From NCBI GenBank assembly GCA_008508345.1, contig QNGE01000866.1, positions 127,046 through 191,045 of the forward strand: a stretch of 64,000 nucleotides of DNA, written 5' to 3'. Positions 1-12,761 of the stretch are shown piece after piece (position 1 is the stretch's first letter; each line of letters begins with the position of its first letter). This stretch comes from Paragonimus westermani. Taxonomy: Eukaryota > Platyhelminthes > Trematoda > Plagiorchiida > Troglotrematidae. A model generated the notes under the pieces. That model searched no databases, had not been told where the DNA came from, and was given only the letters and a program-made list of their open reading frames with translations. Made by a program: the position numbers and the translations under genes.

Positions 1-86
<86 letters not shown>

Positions 87-93
87 GGTGATC
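1..93. repeat. (ATG)n microsatellite
   Basis: The first 78 bases are a perfect trinucleotide ATG/GAT run, followed by a short imperfect extension to about 93. The array is cut by the window edge, so its true length is unknown. It is open in several frames but has no coding features. Confidence 0.97.
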
Positions 94-3000
94 AAAAGGA
101 CAACAGTTTTAGTCTTTATTAGTTAGGAGGATTGTGACGCTTACCCCTTGAATTTGGGAGCAAGCATGTTCGGTCCCCAGCCCGTGTGGCTGTTGTCATG
201 TTTCAGTGACTTAGTGAACGATCTGCTCAGAGGGCTGGCAATCTTCGCGGCGCCCTCGAGTAAAACAAAAAGTGTAAAATCCAAGTGAACTCTCTCTCTG
301 ACGTTCTGCAACTTGATTAATACATTCAAAGGGAGCGCCTCCGCTGTACACATACCATCTGGAAGGAAGACCACTGGAATGGTTCACTTTGCTGTAAAAA
401 ATGATGTGAACGTGCTATCGTGATTATCAGCAGACTCAGCGTCAATACTGGTAAGATCAGATGAACTCATTATTTAGAGATCACGTGTTCTTGTTTTGTG
501 AGCGGGGGACACAAAGCAGAAAAGGTTTTAAGGATCGAAGGCGAAACCACTTGTAGGCCGTAACTAATGACATGTGCGGCCTTCCCAACCGATAGCCGTG
601 CACCGATTTCGAATGTAAGCGTAGGATTTTCGACAGGACTCACTCCCAGATACTCCAAAGCTCTCAGCTTACTGTGACAAAGAGACGTCAATGTAAGAAA
701 CGTTCCACGACGTATACCGGTGTACCCTGTTGGGTATTATTAAGTGAGTCAGAAACAACTCTGGTTATGATTTTATTAGACCGATCAACAGAGGGATTTT
801 CTTTTCCCGCTTGTTTCTGTCTTTGGTGCTCAGTCCACGGAGTGTGAGGTAAACTGGCGTTCAAAGTACAATACAAAGGAACTTGTTAATCAGTCAAAAG
901 ATCATACTCTTGATTAGACTAATATGGCAATTCAACAGTTTGGTGTGGAATGTAAAACAGAATAAAAAGAGCAGACGATGTTAAAAGTATGAAGACAACT
1001 GCTGAGACGATCACTATTCAAACTAGAACAATCACGAGATTCCATAAATTAACAACGTATGTTTTAAAAACAACAAACTTCAGTCGATCAACATCTTGAC
1101 AAAAAACAGTCACAACCGACTACAACAAATTCACCAGGGCCCTACTGTTTAACCACTAAGCCACCGTTGTAATGGACCACTTTTGTCACCAAATGGTGTT
1201 CTAATGATCAGTGTTGACCTAACTGACAGACCATGCAAATACCTTTTTCTTTTCAAGCTGAGGAGTCAATAAAGATGTCAAACGTGTATGGATGCTCATC
1301 TGAAAAAGTATTTTTAATAGCTTACTTCAATCTCCAACGCAGTCATACTACAGCTCACTTTTTGCAATTTTTTTACCGACCGTAATTTTATTGACTGAGT
1401 ATATCCAGGCTGAATGCTTATCCACTAGAGTTAACATGGACAATATTGTTCCCATCTGAGAGTATCAGGTATGTGAATAGTGCTTGTAAACGACACTGAC
1501 TGTGAACTAAGATGTAGTTATTCGGACAAACTCAGAAGAAGCGAACCAACGTTTGAGCGCACTGTTTGCGCTACAAAGAGAATCATGGGCAGTAAGCTAC
1601 AATGACAGCTAGATTCAAAGTGAACGCTCGCTCTCAAATTATGTCAGTGAGATATTTTTGTACAATTATGAATGTTTTTTCTATAAGCACAGTACTGTGG
1701 CTGTACTACTAATACCGGAAATCCATGGGTTCTTAGAAACGGTGGATTGGAGCAGAAATCAGAAATCACTTGTAGAAAATGTTGCCACTCCGACAGTTTC
1801 CTCTGGATTTTCAGGTTTTGCCCAGCACCTGTGATAATTCCAGTATACAAAATCAGAACACTGGCATTTGCCTTATTCATCGATCGTCACTATTCTGCAA
1901 ATTATTATTGCTAAATCCTTAACTAATCTCAGTTACCCTGTTGAAGAGGTTTCGAGTACAGTGGGATTGCTCGCAGTCACCTGAACCAGCTGAAGTGTAC
2001 AGATACAAAGGTTACTCGAAGAACGAGCTCCACAAACGTTAACATTTCCATTATCTGTTGGTGTGATTAGGGAATAGCAACCCGATACACTGTTTGTATA
2101 TAGTATACCCATTGTGAAAGGTTGCCAACATAAGCTGAAATAATTTTTGTGGAGAGCACATAAAGAGATTAAAAATAAAACATAAACGGTAATATAAAGT
2201 AGTTAAATGGTATGATCACCATTCGATTCGGCTTGTTTCGAAAAACGCGTTTTTACGGTGGATTTAAGAATGTTTGCATTTTACATCGTGTGAGCACTGT
2301 TTGAAAGCGAGTAGAATAAGTCAGATAGTTCACACACTACTGTTGCTGGCCTATTGTAGACATTTTATAGTTAAGAACTCCTTCCAATGAAGGTCCAGGC
2401 TAAATTTATTCGCACATGGTATCTTTTATTTAGATGTTCAGAACAGGACGTAGTAAAACGTGTCAGATAATGTTGGCGACTTTAACTGTGACATACAAAA
2501 GCCCGTTTATGTAGCGTTGACATATTTTTGTCAGTTGACTCATATTAATGCATCATACCGTCACTGTAGTCGAATGAATAGCTTATTCTTAGTCAGGAAG
2601 TAATGGAGCAGAGTTCCTGGAATATACCAGGCCAGTTTGTGTTTTGTTACGATGCTGACTGCCGAACTGAACTTTCAGTCTAACAAGGCTTGTCACAACT
2701 TGGATTCGTGCCACAGAGTGGCCTAACCATCATGCCAGCCATTACCTAGAGCCCATTTTTGCGTGGTTGACTGTATGACACGTATGATGTAAAGACACTG
2801 GAAAACGGCTACCTACAATAGAATGGTCAGCCTAACAACCTCGCAATAGAAGAACAATCAGGCAAAAATTAGCCGGAAACCCTGAAAACCATAGCCATAA
2901 CTTACGTAAGCAGATGATAAAGCGGTCCGCATACGTTACTATACATCTGTTTTAGGCAGTTAAGTTAGCCAAGTTGATTTATCAGTCCTACCTTGCTCCT

Positions 3001-4440
3001 GACGAGTAGGGTTCACCAGAACCCGTCAGGTTACATTGAGTAAGACCACGAGGATGGTGATGATGCACACTTAACCTCGGAGTCGTGTGATCATTATTAA
3101 TTTGATGCACAAGTCTGTTGCGAACGATACTCATTTAAACCAATAGAATGTATGGCGAAGTAACAAAAGTTGAGATGCACTTAAAATGAATTTAAGTCAA
3201 AACTGACGCACTAATTGCAAGTTTCAAATATTCCCGTAGAACATACATTATCGTTGTTTAACGCACTTAGATGTACAGATGTAGCAATGTGTTCGGTTCG
3301 GAAAGTCCCATGAAATCCTCTGGCAAATACCCAGTATACTCAAGGTATGACATTTATTCCCAGCAGTGCTAACAAAGATAGACAGCTAGCTGATCCAAGT
3401 CTCAAACCTGTTCTCTCTAACTTTATTATGCTCAAAGAGAACTCGATAAATATCATAAGTTCCATTAGTGTATGCATGCAGATGCCCATTTTTGTTGATC
3501 ATTTTACTGTAGAAAGTTTAGAACTGACACAACAATGCCGACGATTTTTGGTCATGTGGTTGGCCTTCGGCGCTTCAAATTTTGAGCGATTGATCCGGAA
3601 GCTTGCTTAGATGTGTCGCAATGCAAACAGTAAGCTGGATTCAGGCGTCTACTGTCCTCTGAAGCAGTACCAGCAGATAGTTTATAGTTCCTATAGTGCA
3701 CAATCATGTCTAAAAATGTCCTCCATCTCCCAAGTGTAATATCCATGATGTTATCTTATTCGGTTACCATAACAGGCTCACACTATAGCTTCCCTTTTAC
3801 AGTGAGTGGTCGTCTTACTGTGAACTCTCCCTGGAGGGTGTCCTTTTGAAGTACAATATGAAAACACTGTAAATTAAACAAATAAAAATAACCAAAATCA
3901 GTTGCAAGTTCATTTTGTTTATATCTGGCAAAACAAACGTAAGGTGGCACCGTTCAAGTACCTGATGGTTTATAGTTTGAACGTACTGCTGGGCATCCAT
4001 AAAATAAGCTAATGCACGTATCTTATGGTCAAACGAATTCGGTATTTCGGGTCTCTGACACCGACGTTTCGTATTGCTCGTTCGACCTCTATAATTTACT
4101 GGCTTCCGGTGAATAGTAAACTAGATACACCAATTTGGTTGACTGAATTGGACCTCATTCGGTGAAGAATTACCCTTTTCTCAAACTGAGCTACATTAGA
4201 GTAATTTGACTGTGTAGTAAAACTAATTAACATCAGATCTAATTATCACAAAGTTAAACTATTGATAAAATTTCACATGATTTTCGTATCAAGTAACATG
4301 TGGTGCAATTCGCCTATGCTCAACTTAATGGTAAATAGTGGTCCCCTATTCTACCTGATAATAACGTCCGTACTACTGTTGTTTGATGGATGTTAGAAAA
4401 ATATTGGTTTATCACGTTGCCAACTCGAAAGAAAACACTG
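94..4440. other. Gene-free stretch, no recognised feature
   Basis: Only short open frames (up to 87 codons) occur here, on both strands, with no protein family I recognise and no convincing exon with paired splice sites. The stretch looks like intergenic DNA. A short segment near 1150-1175 resembles a tRNA A-box on the minus strand but lacks a matching B-box. Confidence 0.6.
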
Positions 4441-4451
4441 AAAACACAGTT

Positions 4452-4665
4452 TTAGATACGATACATTGGCCATGTGGTCATCATGCCAACTGAGTGCCCG
4501 CCGTGCCGAGCCCCTTATACAACGATGGTCAACAGACTGAGAAAACCAAAGCACTATTTGGTTAGGCCCCAGCGCACATTAAGGGTGTATGGTGAAAGAG
4601 ATTCCAGCATTCAGACCATACATGCACGAGCAAACTTGCGTCGAAAACACATTATCAGAATCTGC
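4452..4665 (+). pseudogene. Possible LINE C-terminal fragment
   Basis: The open frame begins with a peptide resembling the 'LGHV.RMP...LP.RA' block that follows the reverse transcriptase in many CR1-like and related LINEs (here IGHVVIMPTECPPCRA). It then continues for about 45 residues rich in Arg and Lys to a TAG stop. No RT core is seen upstream on the same strand, so at most this is a 5'-truncated tail. The match is short, and chance resemblance is a real alternative. Confidence 0.35.
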
Positions 4666-4669
4666 TAGA

Positions 4670-5572
4670 ATAGATTGGCCGAACCATGTTTAACTGGAAA
4701 AAGAGCAATACTTATGCTCGCCAATCGTCCCACTTTTGCTTAAGCGCACTTCTGGCTATCGTACACCCAGGCAAACTTTGTTGAATACTCTTTAAAATTC
4801 CATTACTTGGTTTTCACACTACCCCCTATTGTCTGTAGCAACTCCGCCTAACTGGGCATCCCATCTCGAGTATCGCAAAAGTTTGGATAAAAATGCACAG
4901 GGCAGTCGGTGTGAATTCATTATGTAAAGAGTGACGTTTTCATTACAGCACTACTTAAGTACTCAAACAGAGCTGTATCGGTCGGTCACAGCATTGTCGC
5001 TTTGACATGCACGGTTGTTCTGGATGAACACCACCAGTAGCAAATCCCCTTGCGATAAACCTTCATGGTTCAAACCACAGACTGCAGCGTTTATGAAGAC
5101 GACCACCTCCCTCTAGTTGACCAGCTGGCAGGTAATTCACGAAGTGATCCCTTTGCTTTGAGGAAATGTCCACGCGACCATTGGAGTGCCCATTCTTGAA
5201 TTTCAATAAGTGTACTGATCCGTCTGGCCTTCTGTGGTGGGATCGAGGTTCATCAGTTCATTTTCCGCGTTGCAGTTGGTCGTCAGCCTCCAGTCTCTGA
5301 GAGTCAGCATACCAGGCACGATCTAGTTGTGCTGCGTTGAATGCAGTAATGTAGGTTTGAATGGGGCATCCAGCAGAGTTTGTCTACTCGTCCAGTACTG
5401 ATACTAACTGCTTTTGTTCATTTTTTTGCCCATCGGTTTGATATATATATATATAGACTTAGTTTTTAGCTGTGTTGGTACCCTGTGAAACATACCTTTG
5501 AAAATAAATACATATATCCTAGACTTTTTGGAGAATGTCAACATAATTGTAAACTACCTAAGTATGTTGATG
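4670..5572. other. Gene-free stretch with a short (TA) run
   Basis: No coding region is recognised. A short AT dinucleotide run lies at 5441-5454. The stretch ends at the left target-site duplication of the SINE that follows. Confidence 0.55.
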
Positions 5573-5591
5573 TTTTCAAGTTGACCATCAC
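5573..5591. repeat. Target-site duplication, left copy
   Basis: The 19-bp sequence TTTTCAAGTTGACCATCAC occurs here and again at 6004-6022 with no mismatch, and the flanking bases differ. The two copies bracket 412 bp containing a tRNA-like promoter, as expected for LINE-mediated retroposition. Confidence 0.85.
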
Positions 5592-6003
5592 TCACATCTG
5601 ATTGCAGCGTTCGCATTCAGATAGACTTTCCAGCAAGCCTCTTTCGAAAAGAAGCACTAGACTCGAGTTTCGCTCTCATTAGAGCTCGTCACTAGTGCAT
5701 ATCCTTGCCACGGCCAGGATTTGAACTCCGGACATTCTAATCATGAGGCAACCGTGTTAACCACTGCGCCATTGACCTCACATTAGGCACGACCGAATCA
5801 TCAAATCTGAACGCTCAACCACTCTCGCTTGTGAGCAATGATCAGGTTGCCCGATCGTCTCGAGAGGAGACACAGTTACTGCCTGTTAACTCCAATCGAT
5901 AACCCCGCGATTAGGACTTCCGAGACAGGTCGAGATCACAGAACTCATTAAACCTGCAAGGCGATATTTTAGATTACTGATGAGTAGTCGGGGATTTGGT
6001 TTA
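5592..6003 (-). mobile_element. tRNA-derived SINE with intact target-site duplications
   Basis: Read on the minus strand, the segment has an RNA polymerase III-type A box (TGGCGCAGTGG, complement of 5761-5771) and a B box (complement of 5717-5729, GGAGTTCAAATCC) about 32 bp apart, the arrangement of a tRNA gene head. The body after the B box contains a block ending near TTCGAAA (about 5640) that recurs at about 27000-27075 and, more degraded, at 60890-60952. Roughly 220 bp precede the A box on the minus strand, longer than a simple tRNA-headed SINE, so the element may be composite. The 19-bp direct repeats on both sides fix the insertion limits. It is probably mobilised in trans by a LINE. 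Confidence 0.8.
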
Positions 6004-6022
6004 TTTTCAAGTTGACCATCAC
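6004..6022. repeat. Target-site duplication, right copy
   Basis: Perfect second copy of the 19-bp sequence at 5573-5591. It marks the right limit of the SINE insertion. Confidence 0.85.
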
Positions 6023-7384
6023 AACACGTTCATGGCAGCCTAAGAACTATCTATCTGTAGCAGGATAAGAACGGACTAAGAACGTCAAAACGTTGTGAGC
6101 AAGGATAACGATCATCTGAGCAGAAGGAAGTGAACGAATCCATGGATTAAGTTAGGGACTGGTACAGTGCTGGAGGAGCCACCGAAGAGCTCAGAATAAC
6201 AATTCACTGACAATCTAGAGAACGTTGTGTTGAAACAGAGAATAGTGCAAAACGACCGCTCAGAGGCTGCGATGACACTTGGAATGAAGTTCCCTTATCC
6301 TAAATGTATGACTGAAGTTAAATTACTTCAAAGATTTCCAGTCTTGTTCATGTAGAAACTCTGCACTGCTGTCCAGCTAGGGTAAAGTTCCATTGAAAAC
6401 GTTGTTTCTCCAGTATTGAGGGATGCATCGACTCATCGACTTTGTCAGTAGTCGTTCTTTAGTTGTAAGCTTGTTGACGCGAATATTGCCCGCAGGTTAT
6501 GAGAAGCGCACAATTTTCGTAGGCAAGAAAACTGTTGCAACTTCTGATGATACTGAAAAGAGGTTGGGAAGATTTCAGCTAACAGTATCCAAATACTCCA
6601 ACTTAACAAACGTGCAGTAGAGGTGTCACTAAGCCAAAAGATGTCTCCGTTTTCCAAAGTATCGTTCTGCATGTGCAGCTGACTACTGGGTTTAATGTCT
6701 TTTCCAACTGTTATCCATGGGATGCGTCGATCACACCGAGGTGGACAACAGTTCGCTTAGTGAAAAGAGTGGGGTGGCATTAAATTCACTTACTAGGTAG
6801 ATCTAAAATCGTTAACATCACAGAGAGCAATAAATCAGCGGTACTCACTGATACTTAACGGTCACACGACCATGAAGAAAAAAACAAACCTTGCAGAGGA
6901 AGTAAGAAGAGAAGCAAGGGAGATGGGAATGGACTCAACTACTAAAAATGGCCACATCTATAATCAGAAATTCAGCTCCAGATTGCCTACACCTTGCAAA
7001 CAGATAACCGAGCTGTAAGTGAAAGTAAGGTGTCATCAGCAAGACAGGGTTCTTACGGATTTCACTCCCCCGCGTCATTAAATGCATTCACTTGACAGAC
7101 GACTCAGCCAAGCAACGACAACATTTACGCCGCTGAGCTTCATTAGCCACCATTTTATCTAAACTGTCCAACGGCTGACCATATGAGTCGATAGGCCCAC
7201 AGCCTGGGAAGTGAACCCGACCTACATTTGCCACCCCTCCGTAAGCGACCTCATTTCTCTACGCCAGAGCATCATCTGTTCACCTATCACCTTACGCCAG
7301 TCGGCCGAAGTGTCAGTAAAGAACGCTAGATGTGGTACAAGGCTAGCTGCCATCCCTAAATGTGGTCTAACCATCTAGGTCTGT
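6023..7384. other. Gene-free stretch
   Basis: Only short frames without recognisable domains or paired splice signals are present. The right part (after about 7050) could be the decayed 3' end of the LINE fragment at 7385-8080, but I could not match it to a known LINE block. Confidence 0.5.
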
Positions 7385-8080
7385 GCAAATGTAAGGATCA
7401 AATAAGAATTCGTTTAACAATCACTATCACATACATGCCTCCTAAACACCTTGTTGATTACTCACAGATGCCACCCGATACGAAAGATCGAACGCCAACA
7501 TCGATGGTCAAGTACCTGAAGACGGTTTACATTTTCTGTCTTAAGTGGCTAAGTTTCGCTACCATGAAGTGAACAACCCTCATCGTTGCCTTATATACGC
7601 GACCCTCAAGTCCCAGAGTTATGCTCTTCTGTATCCAGAAGTGTCTTAGATTTCCGAATACCGTTCAAGCCTTAGAGATACGCACTTCTGTTTCATCCTC
7701 AACACCTACGCCGCCGATGGTGCAGGTTCCCCAGTAAACAAATCTGTCAACAACACCCATAAATTCAACATCCAGCGCCAAGTCTACGTAATCATAGCAA
7801 CCTTGCAAAAGCACATTGCGCTTCAGGGCTATAAAGGGCATTCCAAAGTATTCACCATAGTGCGACGTAGAATCTAGTACTGTTTGTGCTGCTTGAAAGT
7901 TGTCAAACAGCAACATCTTGTCCTCAACATAATCAAGATCAGTCGGTCTTCCACCAGCTATGAGGTTCACGCCGGCATCTTCTGAGTGCCGCATACAGTC
8001 TTCCATTATCCCGTATTTGACGAAATTGAACAGAACGGTGGAAGTGAGCAGTCCTAACGTACACCGCTACCACTATTGAA
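7385..8080 (-). pseudogene. Degenerate LINE reverse-transcriptase fragment
   Basis: The minus-strand frame 8006-7665 continues upstream in frame to about 8080, giving the LINE RT block that precedes the catalytic motif (VLFNFV...IMED). Then come 'GGRPTDLDY' followed by YVED (7920-7931) where active RTs have YADD, and blocks such as LLFDNFQAAQ, FVYWGT and EVRISKA that match the RT thumb of flatworm LINEs. After a frame break, the family's downstream blocks (NLRHFW, EGRVYKA, VLDHRCWRSI) can be followed to about 7385. The motif change, stops and frame breaks make it non-functional. It belongs to a different lineage from the LINE at 51.7-54.6 kb. No endonuclease domain is visible, so the copy is 5'-truncated. 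Confidence 0.85.
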
Positions 8081-8801
8081 ATTGCCAGATAATTAACCGC
8101 AAACCCTAACCTGAGCTGTTCCGGAATTTGGTGACGAGTTAAAATACTATCAGTATATCATCGTCCAAGAGAAAGCCCTGCCTCTTCTCCCCTAATGTTT
8201 GTCTTCGGATCTTCAATGAAACAAAGAAGTATGATAGATACCAGAACTTTGAAAATGACTGGGATCAGTCTACTTCCCCTATGGTTTTCGCAAGAGCTCC
8301 GGATTCCTTTCTTGAGTATGGCACCTATTATCGGGTGACTTCAGCACAGAGGATTGTTTTCCCTCATCCACGCATGTCGAAGAAATTGGTTCAAATGCCT
8401 CCCCACATTTTTTAAAAAGTGCCAGCACGAGACTATCTGAGCCAGCAATTCTATTACGTTTGGAAGCCAATGTACACGTCCAAAACTGAGAAAGACGAAG
8501 ACTGGTTACATGCTGGGACATAAGAGGAAATGGTCCGTAATTTTTCCAGAAAGTACTTACACTAGTATGCTCTCACTAACTTGGGGAGCTTTCACTTCAA
8601 ATGATGGCAGTGAACCGGTGTTCCCTGACGGACTTAACGCCCCCGATTTTCATATGCTTCGTGGTTGGTGACATTATATGGTCAGAATGTAACCCCTCAC
8701 CAGTCATTAAGTAAGGTAACATTACTGCGGTGAATAGCTGGCAAGGAGGTCATACGAAATCTTCGCTGCATAATCATGAGACGTTAGTCTGAAGTGTATG
8801 A

Positions 8802-8842
<41 letters not shown>

Positions 8843-11800
8843 NAGTGGATTAGCTCATGGTAAAATAAGTGACTCAGTTGATGGCACGTGTGCAACATTG
8901 ACAAGCCACAGAACGTGAGATCATTTTGTACAAAAATCAGTCTTGGAATTTTCTCGCGAAACATCTCAAAAATCTGTTTATTTGTGATCACAAGGAACCG
9001 CATGGCATTACACGTGGATGATGGGCACACTGCATACATGATTCAACGGAGTGCTTATAGAATAGGCTACCCCCAATATACCAGTAAGAGCGTCATTTTC
9101 TGCATAAGGCCTCCGATGATTCTGAGAAAGTTAAACAAACGTTTGCAATGGCTTGTTTTTACATAGGAGGCTAGCTTAGAAGCAGTAGGCAGGAAGTCAG
9201 TGGATAAGGTGGTTCGAATGACAAAGATACCAGAGTCAACTCTCGGCTGCACAGAGTGTTCCCACCTTCGAAGTAGGGGTCTAGAGATTAATATTCATCT
9301 GGGACTGGGAACGTCGTCGAAAATTGTACGGAATATAAACTAATGGTGCACTTGCTGTAAAGACTGGCGTGTGTTTTAGCTCTGTAACCGTTTTTGACAG
9401 TTCTTTTTCCTCCATTGGTAGTGACCCCCGGATCTATTACCAAGTTTTGGCGTTAATAGGTATTTATTTGCCTTTCGACAGTGTTTGGTGGGCACACGTA
9501 AAACTCCAAAACTGATGCATCCAATTTTGTTTGTCACCAACATGACAAAATATGACGTTTTAACGGAGTAGCTTCAGTGGCAGCCGCGGGAAACGGGTAC
9601 TTCTGAACGCACCACCCATAAGTTATTTCCTTACGTTGAATCAAACACTGATGAGTATGTTCCAACGAACCTACAATTACAGTGACACGTTGGTTCAAAC
9701 AGGTGTCTCCTACCAAGTTCGGCTGGAAGTTAAATGGAACAACTGAAGATATTATAGATTACTTCTAGTGTACTCTTTTACTCAAAGTTTCTTCTAATTA
9801 TCATTCCGAAACAGTAAGTTTTTAATGGTACCCAGTCGTTTTCTTACGGGTCACTTGAACCCAGCGAAGTACACAAATGGAACTCAACCTGCTTCTCCCA
9901 TGTGTTTCTGTTCTAGCAAACAGACAATCTTTCAAGGCTGACATACTATAACCAACATGCAATGTGACGCCGCAGATCCTGAAGTACCATTATTGTTGTC
10001 TTATCCCTAGCCCTCCCTATCCCTTTAATGCTAATGACAGTTGTGCGAATTCGCCAGCATTTACTATCCAGGTGCAACGCGGCGTGAGAAAACGGGACGT
10101 GGATCACTTGCTGAAAGAACACAATGTGATCCAACTTCTTTTGTTTTAGAATCAAACGTAGATTGCGTCATAAGTACCCCCTGCATAGGGCGCCTATTAC
10201 AGCGTTGGAAGTCAATTCAGCCTAGAACTATCCCGTAGGAAGTAGATGATAGGATTGATCTAAACCATGATCTTTCAAGTATTTTCTCGCAGATTGCATT
10301 GGTTTATCAGTAGTCCTACTTAAATGAATACGGCTACCTTCACAATAATTCCCACCTTTTTCTGCTGTTGGCATAAACCTATACGTGTTCTCCCACCGTT
10401 CATGGATAAATGTGACACCTCAGTCCACATCTCAATATACTGAAATTGTATTCATTCATCCTCTCGATCATCAAGTTTCTAAGTGATGTGGTGCGAATTT
10501 GTATCCGTGTTGGCCGATGCAGCGAGATCAGCAAACATGACAATGGGGAGGAAACTCCGAGTGAATCGCATCAATTCTAACTGATCACAACAGTTGCAGA
10601 ATTACTAATCTTCTTTGCTTTAAAGCAGGTAGAACAAAGTTTCATCTGAATATCGCTTTTATCTTTGTTGGAGATGATTAGGATGGGCCCGCTAGTGTTG
10701 AAAGGGTAGATAATGGAGAATCCGTTGGTAGGACTAGTAAACCTGAAAAACTTCGTTCACTTTTTTGTTACATTCGTTAACAACCAACCAAGCACGTGTT
10801 AACACAGTTTGTCATAGCAAGTGACGCTACTAACAAGCTGTCAATCTTACTCATTATCAAGCTCTTTGAGACCAAACCACTTGATATCATAGAACATCGT
10901 TTTGACATAACGAATGTTTTTTTCAATTCAGAGGCATCGCTGGTGAAAGACTCATTTGAAGCAAAAACTGTACAATATGACAGAACACCGTAGCCAGAAG
11001 CCAACTAGTCTCTCGTCACAATCAGAGGGGCACGAGACGTTATTAGTGTAACGTGAGCATGAATCACTCTCTAGATAAATCAACGGTGCTGTCTCCAGAA
11101 ATTGTCACTTTAGTCCCATTTCAACAATCACTTCCGTGCTCGAGCCTCTGGCTTTCAGAGTTTACTTTATACTACATCCTGTTTAAGTGTCTGAGGCGTT
11201 ACCGATTGCATGAAAATCTATTGAATCATAGACACAGGTTCATTTATTTGCTGTGAGTGTCGTCCAAATGGAAGTAAAGCAAACAGTTTGCGGCCACCTC
11301 ACAATGTGCCTCACAAAGAAGGGCATATATGTCATACGGCTTTCAACTGAGCCTCATATTTTCCAACAGTGAAATTCCGCTGGCCATGTTTTACGGAACC
11401 GTGGGTTTAGAGTGCGCTATCCGGAGTTAAAACTGACAATAGTATATGAACCACTACATACTCTTCGATGGTGGTCAGTCAGTATTAACAACAGCATGAC
11501 CAACAAACCTGCGCTGTCAGCATGAGCTAACTAACGAGCCAACAATCATATTGCACCCCAAAAATTCAAACTACCGATCTAATCGACCTATCAATTAAAA
11601 TCTCGTTTCAAGGTGAATCCAATCAGCTGTACCAAACGAAGTGAATTCACGTCCACTTAGATCAGCTCTGTGATAAATTAGACACAAAAGTTTGGCACGA
11701 GCACGATCGAGCTGTGCCGTTAAGTCTGTTCACACTCGCGAACACGCACACATTTACACCCAGGCCACAGCCTGAGCAGAAGGCTCCAATCAGCGTGCAA

Positions 11801-11933
11801 GCAAGGTCCGCTTACGAGTGAGTTCGACAGCTTATCGCACTGTGCATGTAGGTTTGTCTACGCTGCACACAAACAGACATTCAATTACGGTCATAAGCTA
11901 TCCAACCATTCGGCGTGATTCGTTATTGTCGTC
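8081..11933. other. Gene-free upstream region of the RRM gene
   Basis: Contains an AT dinucleotide microsatellite and short open frames only. The last few hundred bases before 11934 should contain the 5' UTR and promoter of the RRM gene, but I see no clear TATA box, initiator or upstream exon. An unresolved base lies at 8843. Confidence 0.5.
8804..8842. repeat. (AT)n microsatellite
   Basis: About 19 perfect AT repeats, followed directly by an unresolved base (N at 8843). This suggests the run length was not assembled with certainty. Confidence 0.95.
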
Positions 11934-12761
11934 ATGCCTTTGACAGACGTTAATCAAGTCACCGCCAGTCTAAACACTTTGCAGCTCAAGGAAGTCACCA
12001 ATTTCACTTCCGGCCCAACGCAACACGCGGCCACGCCTAGTAGGCAATCCAAGCAGGTAGCAATGAATTCGTCAGCGGCCGTACTTGGGAGACAGGGTAA
12101 TCAAAACGCAGCTGCTCTGCCTCCTGAAGAGGGGATCGGTAAGCCCCGCGAGTGCACAAAGTACCCAATTATTCAAGAAAATGGACAACGTCGCTTTGGC
12201 CCACTACGCAGCTGGCGGTCTGATCCACCACCTAGAGGCTGTGAGGTGTTTATTGGAAAAATTCCGCGTGACTGTTTTGAAGACGAGTTGATTCCTGTAT
12301 TTGAGAGGATCGGTCCGATCTATATGTTTCGTTTAATGATGGAATTCGAAGGTGGAAATAGAGGATATGGTTTCTGCGTATACACCAATCGGGAGGATAC
12401 GAAAAGAGCCGTTCAAGAATTAGATAACTATGAAATCAGAAAGGGTAAAACTATTGGGGTCTGCTTCAGTGTCGACAACTGTCGACTTTTTGTTGGTGGT
12501 ATCCCGAAAAACAAGACAAGAGAAGAAATACTAGCAGAAATGAAAAGAGTGACGGAAGGTGTGAAGGATGTTATATCTTATCCCAGTGTGGCAGACAAAA
12601 CAAAAAACCGAGGATTCGCATTTGTCGAGTATGAAAGTCACAAAGCTGCGGCAATGGCCAGACGAAAACTCATACCCGGACGAATCCAACTATGGAATCA
12701 ACAGATCGCTGTAGACTGGGCTGAACCTGAGAGGGAAGTTAATGAAGATATAATGTCTAAG
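11934..12761 (+). CDS. Exon 1: N-terminus, RRM1 and RRM2
   Basis: Encodes residues 1-276. RRM1 has RNP2 VFIGKI (105-110) and RNP1 RGYGFCVY (143-150). RRM2 has RNP2 LFVGGI (185-190) and RNP1 RGFAFVEY (226-233). The family signatures [43 protein letters not shown] and AVDWAEPE are all present, so membership of the A1CF/RBM46/RBM47 group rather than SYNCRIP/hnRNP R is clear. The first 75 residues are low-complexity and not conserved. The exon ends AAG|GTGGGT in phase 0; reading on would hit a stop two codons later. Having both RRMs in one large exon resembles, as I recall, vertebrate RBM47/RBM46 genes. Confidence 0.96.

Noticed and set aside
1145..1180. tRNA-like A box on the minus strand
   Set aside because: No B box at the right distance and no cloverleaf; too short to call a SINE.
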